Part shown: in pieces, positions 17,062-24,943 of the stretch
How the letters are laid out: each line of letters opens with the position of its first letter
Position numbering within the stretch: the first letter of the stretch is position 1
Origin: Acidobacteriota bacterium
GTDB lineage: Bacteria > Acidobacteriota > Thermoanaerobaculia > Multivoradales > JBCCEF01
Assembly: GCA_039028635.1 (NCBI GenBank)
Contig: JBCCHV010000062.1
Location: 1 to 39,452, forward strand
Length of the DNA: 39,452 nt
Reading direction: 5' to 3'
The notes under the pieces: generated by a model
Databases searched by the model: none
Seen by the model: the letters and a program-made list of their open reading frames with translations, nothing else
What the model was told of the DNA's origin: nothing
Translations under genes and position numbers: made by a program

Positions 17062-18039
17062 TCAGCCGCGCCCGGTGCGGCGGCCTTGGTGCCCGAGCCC
17101 CCTGGCCTTGCGAAAGTCCGGCGACGGCGTGCCCCGGAAGCAGCGCGGCACCACCGGCCAGTCGGCGGTCAGGAAGTAGGCGTAGGTGCCGTCTGGAAAC
17201 TCCGGCGTCACCGTCCACAGGCCGTTGCACTCGTCGAGATCGCCGGCGCCGTCCACGTATTCGTAGTCGGCCACGAAGGTGCCATCGAAGACCCCTCCCG
17301 GCTGGCCCTCGCCGGCGGGCCGCTGGCCCTGCCGCAGGCGATAGCTCGGGAGCAGCTCGCGCACTCCCGATTCCCCATCGAGGCGACCGTAGAGGGCGTA
17401 GATGGGAAAGCCGTCGGCGGCCCAGCCAACCAGCGGCGAGTGGCGGCCCGGAACGAAGTCGAGCTCATCGAGCAGCCCCGTCGGCAGGCCGTGGTAGTGG
17501 TATGCCCCGGTGGGCTGGACGTGAGCGTGATTGGCGTCGATGCCGAGGGGCACGGCGCCGGCCAGCGCTTCGTACTGCCAACCGCTGCTGCGATCACCGA
17601 GAAAGAACTCGGCGGCGCCGGGGTCGAAGGGCACGCCATTGACCGCCACACCGAAGCTCGTCGGCCCGCTCAGCGGCGTCACGTCGGCAGCCAGTCGCGG
17701 TTCCATGGGCACTCGAAAGCGATAGCTCTGGGCGCTCAGGCGATTCGGGTTGCCGGCGTTCGGAAACGTACCAACGGCATGGTCCGGCACCCCGTTGGCG
17801 CGAATCGTCCGCCAGCGCGCTCCCGAGGATTCGGAAACCTGATTGGCGGTCTTCGGCAACATCGAGGCCGGCAACAGCTCGAGACCGTTCGAGCTCGCCG
17901 CGGTGTGACGACGAAGCATGAGCTGGGCCAAGGCTGGCCAGGCCAGCGAGCTGACTGCCAGGGCGAACAGAATCCACCACACCGGCAGGGAGCGAGCAAA
18001 GAAACCGGTCACTCGTCGGGGATCTTTCATAGGAGCCAT
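17062..18039 (-). CDS. Exported YHYH-domain protein
   Basis: 325 residues from ATG 18039, preceded by ccgggaggtcacc; a much longer open frame upstream is not credible. A signal or anchor segment (WWILFALAVSSLAWPALAQ) follows a basic start. The YHYH signature is literal (QPTGAYHYHGLPTG), followed by SPLVGWAADGFPIYALYGRL and, near the end, LDECNGLWTVTPEFPDGTYA, FLTADWPVVPRCF. The family is secreted and of unknown function; the conserved His and Asp residues look metal-binding. It is divergent from the kinase operon, and the 328-base gap carries that operon's sigma-54 control elements. Confidence 0.88.
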   Translation of the reverse strand: MAPMKDPRRVTGFFARSLPVWWILFALAVSSLAWPALAQLMLRRHTAASSNGLELLPASMLPKTANQVSESSGARWRTIRANGVPDHAVGTFPNAGNPNRLSAQSYRFRVPMEPRLAADVTPLSGPTSFGVAVNGVPFDPGAAEFFLGDRSSGWQYEALAGAVPLGIDANHAHVQPTGAYHYHGLPTGLLDELDFVPGRHSPLVGWAADGFPIYALYGRLDGESGVRELLPSYRLRQGQRPAGEGQPGGVFDGTFVADYEYVDGAGDLDECNGLWTVTPEFPDGTYAYFLTADWPVVPRCFRGTPSPDFRKARGLGHQGRRTGRG

Positions 18040-18223
18040 GGTGACCTCCCGGATTTCAGCGACCGTGGTTGATTCCACGATCACCCAGAGGTAGAGCAGA
18101 CGCAATGCCAGCCCCCGGCCTCGTCCCCTCGTCTGACGCTCGAGGCCCCAAAAACAGCCGCCAAGCTGGCGCCTCCCGACGGCCGAACGGTGCCGCCAGA
18201 CTCTCTCGCCGGCGGCCTCAGGA

Positions 18224-18259
18224 TGCAGTTCTCGCACGCTCGCCGCTGCAGAAATCGCA
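18224..18259 (+). promoter_or_regulatory. Paired upstream activator sites of the kinase operon
   Basis: TGCAGTTCTCGCA (18224-18236) and TGCAGAAATCGCA (18247-18259) share TGCAN5CGCA with centres 23 bp apart. They lie about 86 and 109 bp before the predicted sigma-54 start at about 18339, the normal range for an NtrC-type activator. The same pattern (TGCGN5CGCA, 24 bp apart) precedes the EF-hand gene. The likely ligand is the response regulator at 19753. Confidence 0.7.
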
Positions 18260-18312
18260 GCCTCGGCGCTCCCGCGAAGGGCTACACACCGGCCTTCGGC
18301 AGCGAGCCCCGT

Positions 18313-18328
18313 TGGCAGGAACCTTGCT
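18313..18328 (+). promoter_or_regulatory. Sigma-54 (-24/-12) promoter of the kinase-regulator operon
   Basis: TGGCAGGAACCTTGCT fits TGGCAC-N5-TTGCW, with the required 10 bases between GG and GC. It predicts a start at about 18339, 29 bases before the GTG at 18368. Two shared activator sites lie upstream, so the operon probably activates itself. Confidence 0.75.
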
Positions 18329-18367
18329 CTACTCGTCCGCGAACCCACAGTGAGAAGATGAGTCGAA

Positions 18368-19752
18368 GTGAAAATCCGTCAGCACTTCCAAGGCCGCTGG
18401 ACCCTGCTCGCCACCACCTTCGTGATGGGAGCCGCCCTGGTGATCACCTCCTGGTCCAATCTGCGCAGCGTTCAAGAAGCCCGCGAGACCCTCGACGGCG
18501 GCGAGGCCGAGGCACTGCTGCGCTCGGCCCTCGATCTGCTCCGCAGCTCTGCCGGACCGCCCAGCAGCACGCTCCTGGAGACTTTTCTGGAGCGCAACGA
18601 GGGTCGCGGCCTGACCTACCTCGGGATCCTGCGGCCGAACGACCGCGTGGTCGCCGAAGCCGGCACCCGAATGGCAGTGGACTTCTCCCGTAGCGCGCGC
18701 AAAGTCAGCCGCCTTCGGGCACCGGAGGATGGTCGTGTGGTGCTGCGAGTCATCGCTCCGGTCGATGGCGGTCCACCGCGGCGCAACCGTTTTCCGGCGC
18801 GGCAAGAATCGTCGCCCCCTCAGCCGCCACGACGGTATAGCGCTCCCGGACCGGAGATCGACGACCGACCGACGACCCCGAGCTCGTCCTTTTCCGGCCC
18901 ACCTCCCCGCGGCCGGCGCGAGCGCTCGCCGCGGCTGGTCCTCGAGTTCGTACCGGTGGTGACCGCTGGGCTGGTGGCTCGCGCCCAACGGGCGCTGGCG
19001 TCGAGCTGGCTGGCGGCCATCGCCCTGATGGCCGCAGCGCTGGTCTTCTGGCGCCTGTCCCTGCGACGGGAGGCCGAGGAGCGGCGGCGACAGCATGAGA
19101 AACGGCTCAGCACCCTGGGCGAGATGTCGGCGGTCCTGGCGCACGAGATCCGCAATCCGCTGGCCTCCCTCAAAGGCCATGCCCAGCTCCTCGCCGAGCG
19201 CCTGGCGGCCGGCAGTCGCGAGCGGGCCAAGGCCGACCGAGTGGTTCTCGAAGCTACCCGCCTGGAGTCGCTGTCAACCAATCTCTTGGCGTTCTCGAAG
19301 AGCGGCCCCCTCGAGCGACGGCCGGTCGACCCGGCCGCCCTGCTGCGGGAAGTCGCCGGCGGCCTCGACGGCGAGCGCATCGCGATCGACGCCGAGCGCA
19401 GCCCGGCGGCCTGGCCCCTCGATCCGGTGCGCTGGCGCCAGGTGGTGACCAATCTCCTGCGCAACGCCCTGCAGACCGCCGACGACGCCCCCGTGGAGGC
19501 CACCGCCGAGGTCGCCGACGGTCACCTCCGCTTGGCCGTTCGCGACCACGGCCCGGGCCTGCCGGCCGGCCAGGAGGAGCGCATCTTCGAGCCCTTTTTC
19601 ACTACCCGTGCCAGCGGCACCGGACTCGGACTCGCCGTCACCCGACGCATCGTCGAGCTCCACGGTGGCACCTTGAGAGCCCACAACCACGGCGAAGGGG
19701 GAGCGGTCTTCGAAGCCCTGCTCCCCGCCGAACCGCCATCGAAAGGGAAGCC

Positions 19753-19768
<16 letters not shown>
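18368..19768 (+). CDS. Sensor histidine kinase (NtrB/ZraS-type)
   Basis: 466 residues. TM1 about 11-29 and TM2 about 211-230 enclose a 180-residue outer domain with a PDC-like strand pair ([19 protein letters not shown]). The last 70 outer residues are a Pro/Arg/Ser-rich stretch ([29 protein letters not shown]). The cytoplasmic part has the H-box ([15 protein letters not shown], His about 249), N-box (NLLRNALQT), G1 (DHGPGLP), F-box (FEPFFTT) and G2 (GTGLGL). No HAMP or inner PAS domain is evident, as in ZraS-like kinases. The ligand is unknown; the EF-hand target gene suggests calcium or an envelope signal. Start GTG 18368 lies 29 bases past the predicted transcription start. It overlaps the regulator gene by 16 bases. 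Confidence 0.9.
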
Positions 19769-21087
<1,319 letters not shown>

Positions 21088-21098
21088 GTTCGCCGGAG

Positions 21099-21136
21099 CT
21101 GCGGAATCCGCAGCCATCGGCCCTGCGAGATTCGCA
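21099..21136 (+). promoter_or_regulatory. Paired upstream activator sites of the EF-hand gene
   Basis: CTGCGGAATCCGCAG (21099-21113, a perfect dyad with a central base) and TGCGAGATTCGCA (21124-21136) share TGCGN5CGCA with centres 24 bp apart. They lie about 131 and 107 bp before the predicted sigma-54 start at about 21237. They match the two sites before the kinase operon. Confidence 0.75.
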
Positions 21137-21210
21137 CGGCGGCCTTCCCGAGGCCGTCGCCAGTCGACCTAAGACATTGATAAGAATAGCCTTATTGAAT
21201 TCACCTCGAG

Positions 21211-21226
21211 TGGCATAGGGCTTGCC
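21211..21226 (+). promoter_or_regulatory. Sigma-54 (-24/-12) promoter of the EF-hand gene
   Basis: TGGCATAGGGCTTGCC matches TGGCAC-N5-TTGCW with correct 10-base GG-GC spacing. It predicts a start near 21237, 24 bases before ATG 21261. That excludes the earlier in-frame start at 21222 and supports the shorter protein. Confidence 0.8.
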
Positions 21227-21260
21227 CTACTCCATGGCATCACCAACCGTGGAGAACCCC

Positions 21261-21845
21261 ATGACGAGAACTCTCCTCCTCAGCCTGACCTGCTTCGCGT
21301 TCATCACCTTCCCCTCGATCGCCCAACCGGAGGCATCACCCCGAGGTCAGCGACCCGACCTCACCCAACTCGACCAAGACGGCGACGGCCTGCTCTCCGC
21401 TTACGAGTTTCGCGGCCCCGAGGGCGCCTTCGAGCACCTCGACGCCGACCAGGACGGCTTTCTTTCGGCAGATGAGCTGCGGCGTCGCCCGCCCAGCTTC
21501 GACCATCTCGACGCCGACGGCGACGGCCTCCTGTCGAGGGACGAGTTTCGCGGCTCGCCGCAAGCCTTCGAGGGTCTCGACCAGGATGGCGATGATCTCC
21601 TCAGCCGGGCCGAGCTCGGCAACCGATCTCGCGGCGGCTTCCTGGCCCGCCACGACGGCGATGGCGATCGCCATGTGACGCGCGAGGAGTTCGACGGGCC
21701 GGCTGAGCAGTTCGATCGCCTCGACCGGGACGGCGACGGCGTCGTCGCCGGCTCCGAGATCCCGCGCCGCCGCGGCCCGCGGGGCGGCCGGCGGGGAGCA
21801 CCGCGTGGTCAGCGCGGGACCGGCGGCGCGAGCCCGAGCTCGTAA
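21261..21845 (+). CDS. Secreted six-EF-hand calcium-binding protein
   Basis: 194 residues from ATG 21261 (gtggagaacccc upstream and inside the predicted sigma-54 transcript). Signal peptide MTRTLLLSLTCFAFITFPSI. Six canonical 12-residue EF loops start at about residues 38, 61, 84, 107, 132 and 155 (for example DQDGDGLLSAYE, DADGDGLLSRDE, DRDGDGVVAGSE). Loop spacing is mostly 23 residues, much shorter than in calmodulin-type pairs. The fifth loop (DGDGDRHVTREE) has His and Arg at positions that are usually Gly or small. The basic tail is Arg/Gly-rich (RRRGPRGGRRGAPRGQRG). Likely role: calcium binding or sensing in the periplasm under the adjacent two-component system. Confidence 0.9.
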   Translation: MTRTLLLSLTCFAFITFPSIAQPEASPRGQRPDLTQLDQDGDGLLSAYEFRGPEGAFEHLDADQDGFLSADELRRRPPSFDHLDADGDGLLSRDEFRGSPQAFEGLDQDGDDLLSRAELGNRSRGGFLARHDGDGDRHVTREEFDGPAEQFDRLDRDGDGVVAGSEIPRRRGPRGGRRGAPRGQRGTGGASPSS

Positions 21846-21890
21846 ACGACGGACGACAACGGAACACCTCCCGTGACGGGAGCGACGATC

Positions 21891-21931
21891 GCCTCCGGCC
21901 CGGTCTCCTCTGGGCCGGGGGCACTTTTTCT
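21891..21931 (+). terminator. Rho-independent terminator of the EF-hand gene
   Basis: CCGGCCC (21895-21901) and GGGCCGG (21912-21918), extended by GCC/GGC outside one mismatch, then TTTTTCTTT from 21925. Positioned 45 bases after the stop. A smaller stem (CTCCCG-tga-CGGGAG) precedes it. Confidence 0.75.
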
Positions 21932-22011
21932 TTGGATTTCGATTCGATGGCGGAGGGCCACCACACCGCCAGGAAGGTCGGGTCGCCGACCGACGTTTTC
22001 AGCGCGACGAA

Positions 22012-22254
22012 TCAAGCCTCGGCGAGGGTTTGGAGCGCCTTCAGCAACAGCTCGTACTCTTCCCCACACTCGCCACAGATCTCGAGGTGGCTCTTCACCG
22101 TCACCAGGGCCTCCGGCACGCCCAGGCCCGCCAGCTCCCGTTCGGCCAGCTCGCTGACCTGCTGCCAGCACTGCCCGCAGTCGGGCTCGTTCTCCGCGGT
22201 ATCGCAGATCGACCGAATCAGGTCTTCGACTTGGCTCGCGGTCAAGGTGGTCAT
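22012..22254 (-). CDS. Soluble zinc-binding anti-sigma factor (ZAS type)
   Basis: 80 residues from ATG 22254 (aggagatcgcc upstream). It has the ZAS signature H-x3-C-x2-C exactly (HLEICGECGEEYELLLKAL), plus three more Cys (C in RSICDTAE and the pair in DCGQC). There is no membrane segment, so it acts in the cytoplasm, as RsrA does. It sits 9 bases after the ECF sigma gene on the same strand, the usual place for its inhibitor. In RsrA-type proteins oxidation of the Cys releases zinc and the sigma factor; the same here is inference, supported by the AhpD-like gene upstream. Confidence 0.8.
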   Translation of the reverse strand: MTTLTASQVEDLIRSICDTAENEPDCGQCWQQVSELAERELAGLGVPEALVTVKSHLEICGECGEEYELLLKALQTLAEA

Positions 22255-22263
22255 GGCGATCTC

Positions 22264-22875
22264 CTAGAAATCGAAGGCGTGGCGGATGGTGTCTTCCGAG
22301 ATCCCGGCTTCGAGGAGACCTCGCTTCAGGCTCTTGCGGGCGTCATGGGCCAACTTGTAGACGGCGTTGCGCTTCACCCCCGGCAGGCGTCGCGCGATCT
22401 CGCTCTGCTCCAACCCTTCGAGCTTGGCGCGCAACACGGTGCGCTGCTTGGCGGTGAGGCGATCGTCGATCACCCGCTGCAGAACCTGGAGGACTTTACT
22501 GCGATCGAGGTCGCCATCGGACGACTCGCTCCCCTCCTCCGCCGGGAGCCGGAGCTCTCGATCCTCCACCAGGGACTCGAAGGAGAGATCACGGGTGCGC
22601 CGGCGGCGCAGCTCGCCCATCGCCTGTCGCACCGCGATCGCCACCGCCCAGGTGGTGAATCGACTGCGCCCCTGAAAGGTCTCCAGACTGCCCAGGACCT
22701 TCATCGACGCCTCCTGGACGACATCCTCGATGAAGGCCTCGCGCTGCGACAGGCGACGCCCGAGGGCACCGTCGAGGCCGCGGCGCAGGATCTTGCGGAG
22801 GTCGAGCAGGGCCGCGTCCTGGGAGCTGCCAGGGGAGGCAAGGTGATCGATCCAGCTGGCGTCGTCGCGCTCCAT
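22264..22875 (-). CDS. ECF-type RNA polymerase sigma factor
   Basis: 203 residues. Region 2 about 25-95 (EDVVQEASMKVLGSLETFQG, RSRFTTWAVAIAVRQAMGEL) is joined by an acidic linker (LPAEEGSESSDGDLDRSKV) to region 4 (RLTAKQRTVLRAKLEGLEQS, EIARRLPGVKRNAVYKLAHD). The helix-turn-helix in region 4 reads the -35 element. The ATG at 22875 has only a weak ribosome site and lies 17 bases past a long hairpin. It is probably co-transcribed with the ZAS anti-sigma gene, and perhaps with the AhpD-like gene 59 bases upstream. Confidence 0.88.
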   Translation of the reverse strand: MERDDASWIDHLASPGSSQDAALLDLRKILRRGLDGALGRRLSQREAFIEDVVQEASMKVLGSLETFQGRSRFTTWAVAIAVRQAMGELRRRRTRDLSFESLVEDRELRLPAEEGSESSDGDLDRSKVLQVLQRVIDDRLTAKQRTVLRAKLEGLEQSEIARRLPGVKRNAVYKLAHDARKSLKRGLLEAGISEDTIRHAFDF

Positions 22876-22892
22876 GGAGAGAACATCATGCC

Positions 22893-22927
22893 ACCTTCGG
22901 GAGCGCCCGTGGGGCGCTCCCGAAGGT
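22893..22927 (-). terminator. Long perfect hairpin between the AhpD-like and ECF sigma genes
   Basis: A perfect 16-bp stem: ACCTTCGGGAGCGCCC pairs with GGGCGCTCCCGAAGGT around a three-base loop. It begins 7 bases past the AhpD-like stop and ends 17 bases before the sigma start. It has no T-run, so it may be a partial terminator, an RNA-processing site or an mRNA stabiliser that tunes sigma expression. Confidence 0.6.
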
Positions 22928-22934
22928 CGAGCCC

Positions 22935-23486
22935 TCAGGCAGTGGCCGCCGCGAGGGGCGGCGCCACCGGGAAGTCGACCGCCGGATCGGCGACGTGGTT
23001 GAAGTAGTTGGTAAACAGATTCAAGGCGACGTTGGCGACGATCTCGAGCACCTCACCGTCGCTGAAGCCGGCGGCCCGCAGGCCGTCGACTTCGCCGTCG
23101 GTCACCCGGCCGCGATTCTCGACCAGCAGACGCGCGAAGCTCAGCGCCGCCTGTTCGCGGCTGCCCTCGGCCTGCGCTCGCCGGCCGGCGAGGATCTGGT
23201 CCTGGGACAGGCCGGCGCCCTTGCCGATGGTCGAGTGGGCGGCGAGGCAGTAGTCGCAGTTGTTGGCCTCGGCGACGGTCAGGGCGATGAGCTCGCGCAG
23301 CTTGGCGTCGAGGGCGCCCTCACCGAGGGCACCACTGAAACCGAGGTAGGCCTGAGCCACCGCCGGAGCCTGGGCCATGGTGCCCAGAATGTTGGGCACG
23401 CCGCCCATCTTGGCCTTCACCTGATCGAGGATCTGACGGGCTTCGGCGGAGGCGGTCTCGGGCTGAATGGGGTTGATGCGGCTCAT
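22935..23486 (-). CDS. AhpD/carboxymuconolactone decarboxylase-family peroxidase-like protein
   Basis: 183 residues from ATG 23486 (caaggagatcgaaacc upstream). The AhpD core is clear: ALDAKLRELIALTVAEANNC, then the redox CxxC and His (NCDYCLAAHSTIGKGAGLS). A C-terminal repeat helix (SFARLLVENRGRVTDGEVDG, NVALNLFTNYFNHVADP) is typical of the uncharacterised peroxidase-related subgroup. Activity: alkylhydroperoxidase-type reduction or thiol exchange. The upstream leader holds a GACCC-CGGA-GGGTC hairpin at 23507-23520. The downstream neighbours are the ECF sigma and ZAS genes, which fits an oxidative-stress group. Confidence 0.88.
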   Translation of the reverse strand: MSRINPIQPETASAEARQILDQVKAKMGGVPNILGTMAQAPAVAQAYLGFSGALGEGALDAKLRELIALTVAEANNCDYCLAAHSTIGKGAGLSQDQILAGRRAQAEGSREQAALSFARLLVENRGRVTDGEVDGLRAAGFSDGEVLEIVANVALNLFTNYFNHVADPAVDFPVAPPLAAATA

Positions 23487-23629
23487 GGTTTCGATCTCCT
23501 TGTCACGACCCCGGAGGGTCACATCCCAGTAGGTTTGATTTCGTTTTTGTCGGCGACATCGCCTGTGATGCCGCTCGCGGGCCTGTTCATTGCCCGTCAT
23601 GGAGTGGGATGCGACGAGGCGCGAGAGTC

Positions 23630-24178
23630 TTACCCCTGCGAGATCATTTTCTTGATTTTTTCTTCCGGCCAGCCGGCGGCAGCCAAGATCTCGCGGCCGC
23701 GGCGGCAGCGCTCGGCATCGCGATCCGGTTGCGCCGGGACGGCCGCCAGGCGGTGCACGTAGGGCCGCGGCAAAGCGTGCTCGAGGGCCCCCGCCAGCAC
23801 CAGATCGCGATACCAGACGAAGGGCGAAAGGGCGGGCTCGAGATGGGACCGTTGCGCCTCATAGAGGAAGGTCCGACTCACCGCTCCGGACGTGTCCTCG
23901 ACCTGGACCTCGGCTCGCCGGTAGCCCTTGCCCAGCCCTTCGGCATGATCGAGAGCCGGGAAATCGCTGGCGGCCATCTCGAAAACCACCCCCCAAAGGC
24001 GATCCGGACCGCGGCCGGTGGCCTGCGGCCGGGCCTTACCCGAAGCATCGCTCCAGCTTCGCTTGTCGAAGCGCAGGCGATAGCCGCTCAGGAAAGCCCG
24101 GCCGAGGGGACGCGCCGAGGCCACCCGGCGCTGCAGCCGCAAGCTCAGCATGTTGGAGCCGTAGGCGAAGTAGAGCAA
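23630..24178 (-). CDS. Gamma-glutamylcyclotransferase-like (AIG2/GGCT family) protein
   Basis: 182 residues, probably from TTG 24178, since the family begins exactly with YFAYGSNM, three residues in. The substrate-loop motif YGSN is present, as is the catalytic Glu in ALDHAEGLGKGYRR; the strand SGYRLRFDKRSW follows family order. These enzymes release 5-oxoproline from gamma-glutamyl peptides. The C-terminal 40 residues (CRRGREILAAAGWPEEKIKK) are an extra helix seen in some bacterial members. It runs 25 bases behind the MBL gene on the same strand, suggesting shared glutathione or gamma-glutamyl thiol metabolism. Confidence 0.85.
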   Translation of the reverse strand: MLYFAYGSNMLSLRLQRRVASARPLGRAFLSGYRLRFDKRSWSDASGKARPQATGRGPDRLWGVVFEMAASDFPALDHAEGLGKGYRRAEVQVEDTSGAVSRTFLYEAQRSHLEPALSPFVWYRDLVLAGALEHALPRPYVHRLAAVPAQPDRDAERCRRGREILAAAGWPEEKIKKMISQG

Positions 24179-24203
24179 AGAAGCGGACCGCCTCGGCCGC
24201 GAA

Positions 24204-24920
24204 TCAGCGCCCCATCAAGCGGCGCCAGTCGTCGAGGCTGGCAATGCGCAGGTAGTGGTTCTGCTCGAGCTCGTCGGCGATGGTCGACGTCGGGGTGGGG
24301 CCATAGTGATGGCCCGGGAACAGCACCGTGCTCGGCGGTAGCTTGGCGAGCTTGCCGGTCAGCGTGTGGTACATGGCGTCGGGATCGCCGCCGGGCAGGT
24401 CCACCCGGCCGCAGCCCTGAACGAACAGGGTGTCGCCGGCGACCAGGCGATCGCCGATCAGGAAGCACTGACTGCCGGGCGTATGACCGGGGGTGTGGAG
24501 AAAGCGCAGCTCGAAGTCGCCCAACGCCAGGGTGTCGCCATCGTCCACCTGGCGCAGATCCGAGGCCGAGACGTCGGTCACCCGGCGCAGGCCGTCGGCC
24601 TCGTGCTTGTTGACGTAGATCGGAACGGCGTGGGATTCGAGCAACGTCGCCAGCCCCTCGATGGATAGGCCGAAGAGATCGCCGCCGACATGGTCCGGGT
24701 GGTAGTGAGTCACCAAGGCCCCGGTGATCGAGTAACCGTCCGCCTCCGCCAAGCGGATCAGCCCGGCGACGTCCCAAGCGGGATCGACCACCACCGCCTC
24801 ACGTTTCCCCGGATCACCGATCAGGTACATGAAGTTGCGCATCTGACCGGCGGCCGGATGGGCCGTCGCCACCTGCTGCCCGGCGAGGAGCTGGCGAAAG
24901 TAGAGCTGCGGCTGATTCAC
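24204..24920 (-). CDS. MBL-fold hydrolase, glyoxalase II/persulfide dioxygenase-like
   Basis: 238 residues from GTG 24920 (ggagaaccctgcc upstream). Metal motifs in order: THYHPDHVGG (HxHxDH), LHTPGHTPGSQCFL, LVAGDTLFVQGCGRVDLPGG (bridging Asp) and LFPGHHYGPTPTSTI (last His). The AGDTLFVQGCGR and PGHxYG forms are typical of glyoxalase II and ETHE1-type thioester or persulfide enzymes. It is cytoplasmic, with no signal peptide. The following gamma-glutamylcyclotransferase gene supports a low-molecular-weight thiol theme. Hydroxyacylglutathione hydrolase and persulfide dioxygenase cannot be told apart here. Confidence 0.87.
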   Translation of the reverse strand: MNQPQLYFRQLLAGQQVATAHPAAGQMRNFMYLIGDPGKREAVVVDPAWDVAGLIRLAEADGYSITGALVTHYHPDHVGGDLFGLSIEGLATLLESHAVPIYVNKHEADGLRRVTDVSASDLRQVDDGDTLALGDFELRFLHTPGHTPGSQCFLIGDRLVAGDTLFVQGCGRVDLPGGDPDAMYHTLTGKLAKLPPSTVLFPGHHYGPTPTSTIADELEQNHYLRIASLDDWRRLMGR

Positions 24921-24943
24921 GGCAGGGTTCTCCGTCGCGACCG

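Larger units (their letters stand above)
18040..18367. other. Intergenic region holding the control elements of the kinase operon
   Basis: 328 bases without a gene between divergent starts at 18039 (-) and 18368 (+). The right half holds two dyad sites (18224-18236, 18247-18259) and a sigma-54 promoter (18313-18328), listed separately. In the left half I see no convincing promoter for the YHYH gene. Confidence 0.6.

Noticed and set aside
16483-18072. 529-residue open frame on the plus strand
   Set aside because: Runs across the TrmH-like gene out of frame and antisense to the YHYH gene; both real genes carry clear family motifs.
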